Source of the DNA: Parazoarcus communis SWub3 = DSM 12120
Lineage (GTDB): Bacteria; Pseudomonadota; Gammaproteobacteria; Burkholderiales; Rhodocyclaceae
Reading direction: 5' to 3'
NCBI RefSeq assembly: GCF_003226565.1
Contig: NZ_QKOE01000001.1
Coordinates: forward strand, 124,001-188,000
DNA: 64,000 bases
The position numbers were made by a program, and so were the translations under genes. Below, in pieces: positions 47,585 through 56,706 of the stretch (within the stretch, counting starts at the first letter, position 1; each line of letters opens with the position of its first letter). The notes beneath the pieces are model-generated. The model did no database searches, had not been told where the DNA came from, and worked only from the letters and a program-made list of their open reading frames with translations.

Positions 47585-48438
47585 TGAGTGCCTCGTATGC
47601 AAACCTGATCGGAGCGCGCGATCTGGCGCAGCGTCTGCATGATCCCGATTGGGTGATCGTCGATTGCCGTTTCGATCTCGCCAATCCGGATTTTGGCCGC
47701 GAAGCCTACGCACGTGCCCACATCCCAGGTGCATTCCACCTTGATCTGGACCAAGATCTCAGCGGCCCGAAAACCGGTCGGAACGGACGCCACCCACTGC
47801 CCGACCCGGCCGCACTGGCCGCCCGCCTTTCTGCCTGCGGAATCGGCAACCATACCCAGGTGATCACCTACGATGACGCGGGGGGCATGTTCGCCGCCCG
47901 CTTATGGTGGATGATGCGCTGGCTTGGGCACCACCGTGTTGCCGTGCTCGACGGCGGCCTGCAAGCCTGGGGGCGTGAAGCCCAGGCACTGACCGACCTC
48001 GTGCCGCAAGCCCGGCCCACCAGCTACACCTTGTGCCTGCAACCGTGCCGGGTGGACGCAGCCACCGTGCTGGCTCACCTTGGCCGACCAGACATGCTGA
48101 TCGTTGATGCCCGCAGCCCCGACCGTTATCGTGGTGAAAATGAAACCCTGGATCCGGTCGGCGGGCATATTCCGGGGGCCATCAACCGCTTCTTCCGCGA
48201 CAATCTCGACGCCAATGGCTGCTTCAAGCAGGCGTCGGTACTGCGTGAGGATTTCGGCACCCTGCTCGGCGGTCTGGATCCCCATCGCGTCGTCCATCAA
48301 TGCGGCTCTGGCGTGACGGCCTGCCATAACCTGCTGGCAATGGAAGCCGCGGGCCTTTCCGGCTCCCGGCTCTACGCCGGGTCGTGGAGTGAATGGTGTG
48401 CCGACCCGCACCGACCCGTCGCCACCGGTCCAGGCTGA
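47584..48438 (+). CDS. sseA: Two-domain sulfurtransferase (3-mercaptopyruvate/thiosulfate type)
   Basis: 284 residues forming two rhodanese domains (about 5-135 and 155-280). The catalytic loop CGSGVTAC (C240) is the form typical of 3-mercaptopyruvate sulfurtransferases rather than thiosulfate rhodaneses, which usually read CRKGVTA. No signal peptide, so cytosolic. The GTG at 47584 overlaps the preceding stop codon and gives a normal N-terminus. Confidence 0.92.
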   Translation: MSASYANLIGARDLAQRLHDPDWVIVDCRFDLANPDFGREAYARAHIPGAFHLDLDQDLSGPKTGRNGRHPLPDPAALAARLSACGIGNHTQVITYDDAGGMFAARLWWMMRWLGHHRVAVLDGGLQAWGREAQALTDLVPQARPTSYTLCLQPCRVDAATVLAHLGRPDMLIVDARSPDRYRGENETLDPVGGHIPGAINRFFRDNLDANGCFKQASVLREDFGTLLGGLDPHRVVHQCGSGVTACHNLLAMEAAGLSGSRLYAGSWSEWCADPHRPVATGPG

Positions 48439-48456
48439 ACACACCCGCCACCCAGC

Positions 48457-49266
48457 CTACCAATCCACCCGCTCGACCTCGCCCAGCGACCGTCCCAGAA
48501 AACGCTCGCCGATGGTCTGGAAGCGCAGCGGGACATCGGTGACCACATAACGATATCGGGCCGCGCCACCTGCCGTCTGAGCCAACCCCGAGGCCTGCAG
48601 GCTGGCCGCGGCCAGTTCGGCGGTGGTTACGGCGGAATCGATCAGACGCACCCCCGCTCCCGCCACCTCGCGCAGCAGAGGCTTGAGCAGCGGATAGTGG
48701 GTACAACCCAGCACCAGGCTGCCCACCTCCTCCGCCAGCACCGGCCGCAGGTATTCCTGCGCGGTCATCCGTGTCACCGGATGGTCCAGCCAGCCCTCCT
48801 CCACCAGCGGCACAAAAAGTGGACACGCCTGCGAGTAGACCCGCACGCCCGCATCGAGCGCATGCATTCGACGCGCGTAGGCATTGCTGTTGATCGTGGT
48901 CGGCGTACCGATCACCCCAATACGCCCACCGGGCGACTGCGCAACCGCCGCTGTCGCCCCAGCCTCGATGACGTCGATCACCGGAATATCGCCAGCACGC
49001 TCGGTTACCACCCTCGAGGCCACGGCCGCCATGGTGTTGCAGGCGACGATCAGCATCTTGACGTCCTGCTGCAGCAGGAAATCGGTGATCTGCGCGGTAA
49101 AATGCTCGATCGTGGCCACCGACTTGACCCCATAGGGCACCCGGGCGGTATCGCCAAAATAGACGATATCCTCCAGCGGTAAGCGCTCCATCAGCGCGCG
49201 CACCACAGTCAGACCGCCGACACCCGAATCGAACACCCCAATCGGGCGTGAAGCGCGCCGGCTCAC
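48457..49266 (-). CDS. murI: Glutamate racemase
   Basis: Makes D-glutamate for peptidoglycan. About 269 residues. The catalytic cysteines are in VACNTMA and GCTHYPLL, and the entry motif is PIGVFDSGVGGLTV. The start is uncertain: GTG at 49266 gives VSRRASRPIGVF, and TTG at 49284 is an alternative. Neither has a strong ribosome-binding site. It follows tyrS by about 40 bp. Confidence 0.93.
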   Translation of the reverse strand: MSRRASRPIGVFDSGVGGLTVVRALMERLPLEDIVYFGDTARVPYGVKSVATIEHFTAQITDFLLQQDVKMLIVACNTMAAVASRVVTERAGDIPVIDVIEAGATAAVAQSPGGRIGVIGTPTTINSNAYARRMHALDAGVRVYSQACPLFVPLVEEGWLDHPVTRMTAQEYLRPVLAEEVGSLVLGCTHYPLLKPLLREVAGAGVRLIDSAVTTAELAAASLQASGLAQTAGGAARYRYVVTDVPLRFQTIGERFLGRSLGEVERVDW

Positions 49267-49306
49267 CGCAGCGTGCCCGGACAACGTGCTTTCAGTCCCG
49301 GCACGA

Positions 49307-50503
49307 TCATTCGAGCACGACGGCTGCAAACTTGCGTTTGCCCACCTGCAGCACCACCGTCTCACCTGCCCCCAGCATCAAGCTCTTGTCATCGACACGC
49401 TCGCCGTTGAGCCTGACCGCACCCTGCTCGATCATGCGCATGGCCTCCGACGTGGTGCCGGTGAGCCCCGCCTGCTTGACCACCTGAAACACCGCCATGC
49501 CCTCACCGACCGCGACCCGCACTTCGGGCAGATCGTCGGGAATCGCATTGCGCTGGAAGCGCGCCTCAAAATCGGCCAGTGCAGCCTCGGCTGCAGCCTG
49601 ACCATGGAAACGGGCGACAAACTCCTGCGCCAGCATGACCTTGACATCGCGCGGATTGCGTCCGCCCTCCACCTCGGCACGCAGCGCGGCGATCTCCGCC
49701 GTCGAACGGAACGAGAGCAGGTCGAAGTAGCGCCACATCAGCGTATCGGACACCGACATCGTCTTGCCAAAGATCTCCTTGGCCGGCTCGGCAATACCAA
49801 TATAGTTGCCGAGCGACTTCGACATTTTATTGACGCCGTCCAGGCCTTCCAGCAACGGCACCATGACCACACACTGAGGCGACTGCCCGTAATGCTTCTG
49901 CAGTTCGCGCCCCATCAGCAGGTTGAAACGCTGATCGGTCCCGCCCAGTTCGACATCGGCCTTCATCGCAACCGAGTCGTAACCCTGGCACAAGGGATAG
50001 AGGAACTCGTGGATCGCGATCGACTGGTTGTTGCTGTAGCGCTTGGAAAAATCCTCACGCTCGAGCATGCGGGCAACCGTCTGCTGCGCGGCCAGACGAA
50101 TCATGCCAGCCGAACCCAGGCCTTCCATCCAGGTGGAATTGAAGCAGATCTCGGTCTTCTCGGGATCCAGGATCTTGAAGACCTGATCCTGGTAGGTCTT
50201 CGCATTTTCGAGGATCTGCTCGCGCGACAGCGGCGGCCGGGTGGCATTCTTGCCGCTCGGGTCACCGATCATGCCGGTGAAATCGCCGATCAGGAACATC
50301 ACCTGGTGACCCAGATCCTGAAAATGGCGCAGCTTGTTGATCAGCACCGTATGCCCAAGATGGAGATCCGGCGCGGTGGGATCAAACCCCGCCTTGATCT
50401 TCAGCGGGCGTCCGCTCTTGAGTTTTTCGACCAGCTCGGCCTCGATCAGCAACTCGTCGGTTCCGCGCTTGATCAGCTCGATCGCGGACTTCACATCAGA
50501 CAT
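49307..50503 (-). CDS. tyrS: Tyrosyl-tRNA synthetase
   Basis: Class I synthetase of 398 residues. The HIGH-like motif is HLGHTVL, the KMSKS motif is KMSKSLG, and the C-terminal S4-like RNA-binding domain ([14 protein letters not shown]) is present. The ATG at 50503 is chosen because AGGA lies upstream and [17 protein letters not shown] is the family start. Divergent from the M23 peptidase gene. Confidence 0.97.
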   Translation of the reverse strand: MSDVKSAIELIKRGTDELLIEAELVEKLKSGRPLKIKAGFDPTAPDLHLGHTVLINKLRHFQDLGHQVMFLIGDFTGMIGDPSGKNATRPPLSREQILENAKTYQDQVFKILDPEKTEICFNSTWMEGLGSAGMIRLAAQQTVARMLEREDFSKRYSNNQSIAIHEFLYPLCQGYDSVAMKADVELGGTDQRFNLLMGRELQKHYGQSPQCVVMVPLLEGLDGVNKMSKSLGNYIGIAEPAKEIFGKTMSVSDTLMWRYFDLLSFRSTAEIAALRAEVEGGRNPRDVKVMLAQEFVARFHGQAAAEAALADFEARFQRNAIPDDLPEVRVAVGEGMAVFQVVKQAGLTGTTSEAMRMIEQGAVRLNGERVDDKSLMLGAGETVVLQVGKRKFAAVVLE

Positions 50504-50582
50504 TACATTCCTCCACAAATTCTTTCACCGGCATGACAGCAATCTTTGCTAGACTCGCAAAAGTTTTTGCCCAGGGTCAGCC

Positions 50583-51920
50583 ATGCAGGTCAGACAAACC
50601 CGAATTCTAGCCGAACTGCCGTCCTTACTCGTTAGCAGCAAGCGTCCGTGGCTCATCGCGGGTGTCGCGAGCCTCTCCCTTCTGGGGGTTGTTGCCGCAA
50701 CAGCTGTCGTTCCCGAAGCCATGTCGGTCACACCGGCCTCTACGCAAAAAGTTGTCGAGCCATTGCAGATCTCCGCAGTCAGCGTTGCGCCGGAAGCCAA
50801 TCTGCCCTTTGTGCACGACGACCGGATCCTTCCGGGCGACACCATCCAGAGCATCTTTTCGCGCCTCGGCATCGATGACGCCGAAGCCCTGAATTTCGTC
50901 CGCAGCACGCCGGAGGGCGCTCAGGCCATGCGCCAGTTGCGTGCCGGCCGGTCGGTCACCGCACTGGTCCATGCCGACGGCCGCCTCGCCTCCCTCAGCC
51001 TGCCCCTGTCGCAATCCGGCGGACGCTTCACCATGGAGCGCGACACCGAAGGCGAAGGCTTCCAGTTGCGGACCCAGGAAGCCATTACCGTCGACACAAT
51101 CGTCGAAATGCGCACCGGCACCATCCGGCATTCGCTGTTCGGTGCAACAGACGCAGTCGGCCTGCCAGACAGCATCGCCACCCGTCTGGCTGATATTTTC
51201 GGCACCGAAATCGACTTCCACACCGATCTGCGAAAGGGCGACACCTTCAGCGTGGTGTATGAATCCACAATCGATGAGACCTCGATCATGCGCCCCGGTC
51301 GCATTCTTGCCGCGGAGTTCGTGAATCAGGGCAAACGCCATGTGGTCGTCCTTCATCGCGGCGCTGACGGCAAGGATCAGTATTACAGCGGGGACGGCCG
51401 CAGCCTGCGCCAGGCATTCCTGCGCTCGCCGCTGGAGTTTTCACGGGTTACCTCAGGCTTTGGCCGTCGCCTCCACCCCATTCACAAGAGTTGGCGCAAC
51501 CACAACGGCGTTGACTACGCCGCCCCCACCGGTACGCCGGTCAAGGCCACTTCCGACGGCATCGTCAGTTTTGCTGGCGTTCAAGGCGGCTACGGCAATC
51601 TCGTTGTACTGCGCCATCGGGGCAAGCTCTCCACCGCCTACGCTCACCTGAATGGCTTCGCCCCCAAGCTTCGGCAAGGCGTATCGGTCAGCCAGGGGGA
51701 CATTATCGGCTATGTAGGCTCGACCGGTTGGTCCACCGGCCCTCACCTGCACTACGAAGTCCGTATCGACAACGTTGCGCACGACCCAATGAAGATCGCC
51801 CTGCCAATGGTCGAAAGCCTGGAAGGCAAGGAGCTTGCCGCCTTCAAGCGCAGCGCCGACCCCCTGCTGCAGCGCCTGGCTTTGCTGAACTATCAGCCAA
51901 CTTCGGTCGCGAGTCGCTGA
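50583..51920 (+). CDS. M23-family peptidoglycan endopeptidase
   Basis: 445 residues. One N-terminal transmembrane helix (about 21-45), an OapA/LysM-like adaptor part (about 75-150), a middle domain, and a C-terminal M23 metallopeptidase (about 295-430). Zinc ligands: HNGVDYAAP (H and D) and HLHYEV. It cuts peptide cross-links during cell-wall growth, in the MepM style. In related genomes anmK follows; here erpA follows directly on the other strand. Confidence 0.93.
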   Translation: MQVRQTRILAELPSLLVSSKRPWLIAGVASLSLLGVVAATAVVPEAMSVTPASTQKVVEPLQISAVSVAPEANLPFVHDDRILPGDTIQSIFSRLGIDDAEALNFVRSTPEGAQAMRQLRAGRSVTALVHADGRLASLSLPLSQSGGRFTMERDTEGEGFQLRTQEAITVDTIVEMRTGTIRHSLFGATDAVGLPDSIATRLADIFGTEIDFHTDLRKGDTFSVVYESTIDETSIMRPGRILAAEFVNQGKRHVVVLHRGADGKDQYYSGDGRSLRQAFLRSPLEFSRVTSGFGRRLHPIHKSWRNHNGVDYAAPTGTPVKATSDGIVSFAGVQGGYGNLVVLRHRGKLSTAYAHLNGFAPKLRQGVSVSQGDIIGYVGSTGWSTGPHLHYEVRIDNVAHDPMKIALPMVESLEGKELAAFKRSADPLLQRLALLNYQPTSVASR

Positions 51921-51940
51921 AGAAATCTCCACTTGAGCCG

Positions 51941-51969
51941 GCAGTCCTGCTGATCACATGCAGGACTGC
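51941..51969. other. Perfect 10-bp hairpin after the M23 gene
   Basis: GCAGTCCTGC and GCAGGACTGC (51941-51950, 51960-51969) with a 9-nt loop and no T-run, just before the main terminator. Possibly a 3' UTR stabiliser. Confidence 0.5.
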
Positions 51970-51972
51970 ATA

Positions 51973-52000
51973 AAAAAGGGGCGCATCCGCGCCCCTTTTT
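51973..52000. terminator. Bidirectional terminator between the M23 gene and erpA
   Basis: Perfect 12-bp stem AAAAAGGGGCGC / GCGCCCCTTTTT with a 4-nt loop, placed between convergent genes. Confidence 0.9.
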
Positions 52001-52021
52001 ACATCAACATCTGAAAACCGG

Positions 52022-52372
52022 TCAGGCCGAAAACGACGAGCCGCAGCCGCAGGTGCTGGTCGCGTTCGGATTGCGGATCACAAACTGCGAGCCTTCAAGG
52101 CCCTCGGTGTAGTCAATCTCGGCTCCCACCAGATACTGATAGCTCATCGGATCCACCAGCAAGGTCACGCCATTCTTCTCGAAGGCGGTGTCGTCGTCGT
52201 TCACTTCTTCGTCGAAGGTGAAACCGTACTGGAAACCCGAACAGCCACCACCGCTGACGAAAACCCGCAGCTTGAGTGCCGGATTGCCTTCCTCTTCGAT
52301 CAACTCACGAACCTTGCCAGCCGCGCTGTCGGTAAATACCAGGATGTCGGGGGTTTCAACTGCTGCGTTCAT
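52022..52372 (-). CDS. erpA: Iron-sulfur cluster insertion protein ErpA
   Basis: 116-residue A-type carrier that delivers Fe-S clusters to essential enzymes. The three conserved cysteines are in [11 protein letters not shown] and in the C-terminal TCGCGSSF. The [13 protein letters not shown] segment is typical. GGAGA lies upstream of the ATG. Downstream of argC, 90 bp away. Confidence 0.96.
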   Translation of the reverse strand: MNAAVETPDILVFTDSAAGKVRELIEEEGNPALKLRVFVSGGGCSGFQYGFTFDEEVNDDDTAFEKNGVTLLVDPMSYQYLVGAEIDYTEGLEGSQFVIRNPNATSTCGCGSSFSA

Positions 52373-52462
52373 GTCATCTCCTAAATCAGGCGCAGGGGCG
52401 CATCATGCGCCTTCCGCCCGTTCACGTCAAAATCAGATCGTCAAGCTTGCAACAAGTTCCAA

Positions 52463-53494
52463 TCAGGGACTGACGGGCACAATATCCAGACCCTGCATCT
52501 CGTCAAACCCGAACATGATGTTCATGTTCTGCACAGCCTGACCCGCAGCACCCTTGACCAGGTTATCAATCACCGACAATACGACTACAGTATCACCCCC
52601 TTGAGGACGATGAACTGCAATCCGGCACATGTTGGATGCACGCACCGAGCGCGTCTCCGGATGACTGCCCGCAGGCATCACATCAACAAACGGCTCCCCG
52701 GCAAAGCGGGTTTCAAACAAGGCCTGCAGATCCACATCCTTGCTCAAGCGCCCATAGAGCGTGGCATGAATGCCGCGAATCATCGGCGTCAGATGCGGCA
52801 CAAAGGTCAGACCGACAGCCTGATCACCCGCCATTCTTACCAGCCCCTGCCGAATCTCGGGCAGATGGCGGTGACCACCTACACCATAGGCCTTGAAACT
52901 GTCGGCCGCTTCGGCGAACAGGGTATGAACCTCTGCCTTGCGCCCCGCACCCGACACACCCGACTTGGCGTCGGCCACCAGACTGGACAACTCGACCACC
53001 CCAGCCTCAACCAAAGGCAGAAAACCCAGTTGTACCGCGGTCGGATAACAACCCGGGTTGGCCAGCACTCGTGCCGTGCGGATCTTGTCACGATTGACTT
53101 CAGGCAGACCATAAACCGCCTCTGCCACCAGATCAGGTGCAGCATGGCTCATGCCGTACCACTTCTCCCACTCCGCGATATCACGAATACGGAAATCTGC
53201 CGCCAGATCAATGACACGCACACCCGCCGCAACCAACTCGGCCGCCTGCTTCATTGCAATACCATTCGGCGTCGCAAAGAACACCACATCACACTGCTCG
53301 AGCGCAGCATCCTGCGGGGTAACGAATTTCAGATCCACGCGCCGGCGCAGGCTGGGAAACATGTCGGCAACCGGCATACCCGCTTCGCCTCGCGATGTGA
53401 TCGCCGTCAGCTGAACACCCGGATGACGCGCGAGCAAACGCAAGAGCTCGACGCCGGTATATCCCGTACCACCTACCACACCCACCTTGATCAT
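52463..53494 (-). CDS. argC: N-acetyl-gamma-glutamyl-phosphate reductase
   Basis: NADPH-dependent step of arginine biosynthesis. 343 residues, normal for the long ArgC form. NADP motif [15 protein letters not shown] at the N-terminus, the catalytic cysteine in NPGCYPT, and HRHLPEI near the dimer interface. GAGGAGAGGAC stands directly before the ATG. The gene lies downstream of rpsI, past a terminator. Confidence 0.97.
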   Translation of the reverse strand: MIKVGVVGGTGYTGVELLRLLARHPGVQLTAITSRGEAGMPVADMFPSLRRRVDLKFVTPQDAALEQCDVVFFATPNGIAMKQAAELVAAGVRVIDLAADFRIRDIAEWEKWYGMSHAAPDLVAEAVYGLPEVNRDKIRTARVLANPGCYPTAVQLGFLPLVEAGVVELSSLVADAKSGVSGAGRKAEVHTLFAEAADSFKAYGVGGHRHLPEIRQGLVRMAGDQAVGLTFVPHLTPMIRGIHATLYGRLSKDVDLQALFETRFAGEPFVDVMPAGSHPETRSVRASNMCRIAVHRPQGGDTVVVLSVIDNLVKGAAGQAVQNMNIMFGFDEMQGLDIVPVSP

Positions 53495-53621
53495 GTCCTC
53501 TCCTCGCCAAACCCGGCAACAGAAGTCAATTATCGCACCACCGCCCGCTCACCTACATCACCGAACGATGACATTGCGGATCATGCAGGACGCCATACCC
53601 CTGCGCCCAACCCGGTAATAA

Positions 53622-53649
53622 AAAAAGCCGCCCCTCGGGACGGCTTTTT
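53622..53649 (-). terminator. Rho-independent terminator after rpsI
   Basis: AAAAAGCCG / CGGCTTTTT outer stem with a CCC/GGG inner stem, and runs of T on the minus strand just past the rpsI stop codon. Confidence 0.88.
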
Positions 53650-53671
53650 CTGCTGCAGCCAGAAGCGCAAA

Positions 53672-54064
53672 TTAACGCTTCGAGAACTGCTTGGCACGAC
53701 GCGCCTTGCGCAGGCCGACTTTCTTACGCTCGACTTCACGTGCATCGCGAGTCACGAAGCCTGCGGTGCGCAGATCCGACTTGAGCTCTGCGCTGTAATC
53801 GATCAGCGCACGGGTAATACCGTGACGCACGGCGCCGGCCTGACCCGACTCACCGCCACCGACGACATTGACCATGATGTCGAAGCGACCTTCGTTACCC
53901 GTCAGCACCAGCGGCTGACGCACGATCATGCGGCCGGTTTCACGGGAGAAGAATTCGTCAACCGGCTTGCCGTTGACGACGATGTTGCCGGTACCCGGCT
54001 TGATGAACACACGGGCCACAGCGGTCTTGCGGCGACCGGTACCGTAGTTGTAAGTCACAGCCAT
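53672..54064 (-). CDS. rpsI: 30S ribosomal protein S9
   Basis: 130 residues ending in the S9 hallmark RRAKQFSKR, whose basic tail reaches the ribosomal P site. The [20 protein letters not shown] start and the [16 protein letters not shown] core are conserved. 10 bp after rplM; the two form the classic operon. Confidence 0.98.
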   Translation of the reverse strand: MAVTYNYGTGRRKTAVARVFIKPGTGNIVVNGKPVDEFFSRETGRMIVRQPLVLTGNEGRFDIMVNVVGGGESGQAGAVRHGITRALIDYSAELKSDLRTAGFVTRDAREVERKKVGLRKARRAKQFSKR

Positions 54065-54074
54065 TTATGGCTCC

Positions 54075-54503
54075 TTAGATCTCGAGAACTTTGGGCTGCT
54101 GGGCGGCATGCGGGTGCTCGGCACCTGCGTAGCACTTCAGCTTCTTCAGCATGGCGTAGCCCAGCGGACCCTTCGGCAGCATGCCCTTCACGGCCTTTTC
54201 CAGCACGCGCTCGGGGAAGCGTTGCTGCAGCTTGGTGAAGTTGGTCTCGTAGATACCGCCCGGGTAGCCGGAGTGGCGATAGTACTTCTTGTCTTGCGCC
54301 TTGTTACCCGTCACACGCAGTTTTTCGACGTTGACCACAACAATGTAGTCACCGGTATCAACGTGCGGCGTGTAGATGGTCTTGTGCTTGCCACGCAGGC
54401 GGCGGGCCACTTCGGAGGCAAGACGGCCAAGCACCTTGTCCGTGCCGTCGACAACGAACCAGTCGCGCTGTACTTCGTGCGGCTTGGCGGAAAACGTTTT
54501 CAT
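54075..54503 (-). CDS. rplM: 50S ribosomal protein L13
   Basis: 142 residues. [18 protein letters not shown] opens the protein and [25 protein letters not shown] and [15 protein letters not shown] are conserved. The start at 54503 has GAGG 6 bases upstream. Longer reading to 54602 crosses the promoter and is not real. Confidence 0.98.
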   Translation of the reverse strand: MKTFSAKPHEVQRDWFVVDGTDKVLGRLASEVARRLRGKHKTIYTPHVDTGDYIVVVNVEKLRVTGNKAQDKKYYRHSGYPGGIYETNFTKLQQRFPERVLEKAVKGMLPKGPLGYAMLKKLKCYAGAEHPHAAQQPKVLEI

Positions 54504-54561
54504 TAGAAACCTCGATCTTGTCGGGCCTGGCGTGCCGGCCACCAAACGGAAAGCTCGCAAT

Positions 54562-54589
54562 CTTATAGATTTAGCCACCTGTCTGTCAA
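54562..54589 (-). promoter_or_regulatory. Strong promoter of rplM-rpsI
   Basis: Perfect -35 TTGACA, 16-bp spacer, -10 TATAAG on the minus strand. The predicted start near 54555 gives a ~52-nt leader. Confidence 0.75.
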
Positions 54590-54637
54590 TGCATATCCAC
54601 AAAAGAATCGCAATGACACCAACTGGGCAAGCGCATC

Positions 54638-54749
54638 AAAAAAAACGCAGCCCCTGAGAGGCTGCGTTAAATCCACACCAAAGGAGGAGGGTGGAGGAGA
54701 CACCGATTTGGATCGGGGCTGCTACTGCAGCGCATCTGCGATCCGACTG
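54638..54749 (-). ncRNA. Candidate small RNA with two anti-Shine-Dalgarno motifs
   Basis: Minus-strand transcript of about 110 nt in a 548-bp region without a gene (54504-55051). The 5' half folds as GGATCG...CGATCC (54739-54744 with 54710-54715) enclosing GCTGC-AGTA-GCAGC. The middle (AAATC...GATTT plus CCAC...GTG) exposes two C-rich stretches, CUCCUCC and CCUCCUCC. The 3' end is a perfect 9-bp stem (54644-54652 with 54660-54668) followed by eight U residues. GGUGUCUCCUCC (54704 to 54693) is exactly complementary to the fccB ribosome-binding site at 28780-28791. The short ORF that overlaps it has no protein-like features. Confidence 0.62.
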
Positions 54750-54755
54750 AGACGG

Positions 54756-54784
54756 ATTATTCCCCATCCTCCGGGCTAGCACAA
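54756..54784 (-). promoter_or_regulatory. Promoter of the candidate small RNA
   Basis: On the minus strand: TTGTGC (54784-54779), 17-bp spacer, AATAAT (54761-54756). This places the 5' end near 54749, right before the first stem. Confidence 0.5.
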
Positions 54785-54791
54785 GAACTTT

Positions 54792-54806
54792 TTGTGCATT
54801 GCACAA
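54792..54806. promoter_or_regulatory. 15-bp palindrome upstream of the small-RNA promoter
   Basis: TTGTGC-ATT-GCACAA, perfect 6-bp arms, 8 bp upstream of the -35 element. It also fits the T-N11-A layout of LysR sites. The remaining stretch to 55051 (54807-55051) shows no further gene or clear structure. Confidence 0.45.
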
Positions 54807-55051
54807 TAAATATTCTAATTCATACATTAGACCTGCTTATCCTCAAAACACCTTTCGATGCGGCGGGTTCACCCAGGCAAACACGTCGATATATACGGAT
54901 ACCCAGCAGAGGCTTGTTCAATCCACCTCTCATCATGCTGCAAAGCAACATCCTGCACAGTCAAAGGCGTCACATCCGATAGCGTGCTTGGGTAGAATCG
55001 CAGCACGACGCACCAGTCGTGCGCAAGCAATCACCACGGAGAAACACAAGC

Positions 55052-55471
55052 ATGGAATGCACCATCAAATGGGTCGATGGCATGACCTTCATGGCCGAGA
55101 CAGGAACGGGGCATCTGCTGACGATGGACGGCGCCCCCGAAGCCGGCGGCCGGAATCTGGCACCCCGCCCGATGGAGTTGATGCTTGCCGGCGCAGGCGG
55201 CTGCACGGCATTTGATGTTGTACTGATCCTGAAGCGCAGCCGTCAGGACGTAAGCGACTGCTCGGTCAAACTGGAGGCCGAACGCGCCGAGACCGACCCC
55301 AAGGTCTTCACCCGCATCCGCTTTCACTACACGGTGACTGGACACAACCTGAAGCCGGAAACGGTCGAGCGGGCCATTCACCTGTCGGCAGAAAAATACT
55401 GTTCAGCATCCATCATGCTGGCAAAGACCGCCGAGATCACCCATGAATGGACGATCGTCGAAGCAGTGTGA
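55052..55471 (+). CDS. OsmC/Ohr-family peroxidase-like protein
   Basis: 139 residues. The two redox cysteines expected of the family are in GAGGCTAFDVV and EKYCSAS. It probably reduces organic or lipid hydroperoxides in the cytosol, in the YhfA-like OsmC subgroup. The ATG at 55052 has ACGGAGA upstream; a frame back to 55019 lacks a ribosome-binding site. It faces coq7. Confidence 0.92.
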   Translation: MECTIKWVDGMTFMAETGTGHLLTMDGAPEAGGRNLAPRPMELMLAGAGGCTAFDVVLILKRSRQDVSDCSVKLEAERAETDPKVFTRIRFHYTVTGHNLKPETVERAIHLSAEKYCSASIMLAKTAEITHEWTIVEAV

Positions 55472-55513
55472 GAGACGCGTGCGCCCCAAGCACGGGGCGC
55501 ATCAGACGTACCC

Positions 55514-56134
55514 TCAAAGGTGATACGCCGTCCGGGTCATGACTTTGGAGACCAGCTTCATTGCTGCCTTGACCGGGGTTGGCAGCTCGCGACCACCCAG
55601 CTTCAGTGCGGTGTCCGCATGACTGATCTCATCGGCTTTCATCTGCTCGACGATTGCGCGTGACTTGCGGTCTTCGGCCGGCAGGCTATCCAGATGTCCG
55701 TGGAGATGAGCCTCCACCTGGCGCTCGGTTTCAGCCAGAAAGCCCAGATTCCAGCGGTCACCGAACTTGCCGGCCAGCATGCCGATGGCCAGCGAGCTGC
55801 CGTACCACAGCGGATTGAGCAGACTCTTGCGCCCGCCAAGTTCGGCAATGCGCTGCTCGGTCCAGGCCAGATGCTCGGTCTCCTCATGCGAAGCACGCTC
55901 CAGCGCCTTGCGGATGACCGGATCGGAGGACATCATCGCCTGCCCCTGGTACAAGGCCTGTGCACAGATCTCCCCACAGTGATTGATCCGCATCAAGGCC
56001 GCCGCATGGCGCTTCTGCGCGTCATCCAGTGGGGCGTCCGGTACGTCATCCCCGGGAATGGGCCGAATCGAACGTGCCGGCGCAAACACTGTCCGCAACG
56101 CACGGTCGAACTGGACAATGGCTTGATCGATCAT
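55514..56134 (-). CDS. coq7: 3-demethoxyubiquinol hydroxylase (Coq7)
   Basis: Di-iron hydroxylase for the C6 step of ubiquinone synthesis. 206 residues. Two EExxH-like iron-binding motifs occur in [15 protein letters not shown] and [10 protein letters not shown], plus ESH-type residues [10 protein letters not shown] in the C-terminal half. Present in betaproteobacteria that use Coq7 instead of UbiF. Its ATG overlaps the stop of the CNP1-like gene (ATGA). Confidence 0.95.
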   Translation of the reverse strand: MIDQAIVQFDRALRTVFAPARSIRPIPGDDVPDAPLDDAQKRHAAALMRINHCGEICAQALYQGQAMMSSDPVIRKALERASHEETEHLAWTEQRIAELGGRKSLLNPLWYGSSLAIGMLAGKFGDRWNLGFLAETERQVEAHLHGHLDSLPAEDRKSRAIVEQMKADEISHADTALKLGGRELPTPVKAAMKLVSKVMTRTAYHL

Positions 56135-56667
56135 GGACGTCGCCCCTGAACTGGATTGATGAAATCGAGCGCGCCATCAAGTCGGCGCAGAACCTCACGG
56201 CGGTCGCGCGGTGGCGCGGGTCCGTCGCAGAACACATCGCCAGCCAAGGCCGCCCGTGGCCGATTGTAGGAATTCTCCACGATCGGTGCCCAGGCACTGT
56301 TCTTCGACTCGGACCAGCTACCGTCCTTGCGACCACTGGCATAGATGCGGCGCTCGCGGGTTGCGCAACGGATGCCTTCATAGGTGACGCTCTCGGCCCC
56401 ACTGGGTGAGCGAACCACGAGGACGTAGCGCACCACACCATCCGAATCGACCGTGAGCGTCTCCATGTCAATCAGGAACCGGTTCGGCGAAGCGCTGCTG
56501 ACGAAGAAGGCACGCAGCCCCTTCTCGGCAGGTGCGGCGGGCAAGACGTACTCGCCCTCCTTCCATTCGGGATCCGCCTCTACCAGCAAGCCTGCCATGG
56601 CCGTTGCGCAACTGGCTGAACAGCTCAGTCCGACCGTCAGCCGTCGCAACAAAGAAAGATACGACAC
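56131..56667 (-). CDS. CNP1-like family protein, exported
   Basis: 178 residues with a signal peptide (1-25, then [10 protein letters not shown]). The conserved region [40 protein letters not shown] matches the CNP1-like family (named for a neisserial cryptic protein); its function is unknown. Two cysteines (in GIRCATRER and DVFCDGP) may form a disulfide. Coupled by ATGA to coq7. Confidence 0.85.
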   Translation of the reverse strand: MSYLSLLRRLTVGLSCSASCATAMAGLLVEADPEWKEGEYVLPAAPAEKGLRAFFVSSASPNRFLIDMETLTVDSDGVVRYVLVVRSPSGAESVTYEGIRCATRERRIYASGRKDGSWSESKNSAWAPIVENSYNRPRAALAGDVFCDGPAPPRDRREVLRRLDGALDFINPVQGRRP

Positions 56668-56706
56668 TCGATATTCCCTTGCATCAGTGCCCGCCCTCGC
56701 ACCCGC

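Noticed and set aside
49286-50536. Plus-strand open frame of 416 codons
   Set aside because: Antisense to tyrS; composition is Gln/His/Arg-rich shadow translation.
52601-54238. Long plus-strand open frame (545 codons)
   Set aside because: It lies antisense across argC, a terminator and rpsI/rplM, all strongly supported on the other strand; a GC-rich shadow frame.
54636-54827. 63-residue open frame on the minus strand over the small-RNA region
   Set aside because: No ribosome-binding site, no protein-like composition, and it spans the promoter, stems and terminator of the candidate small RNA.
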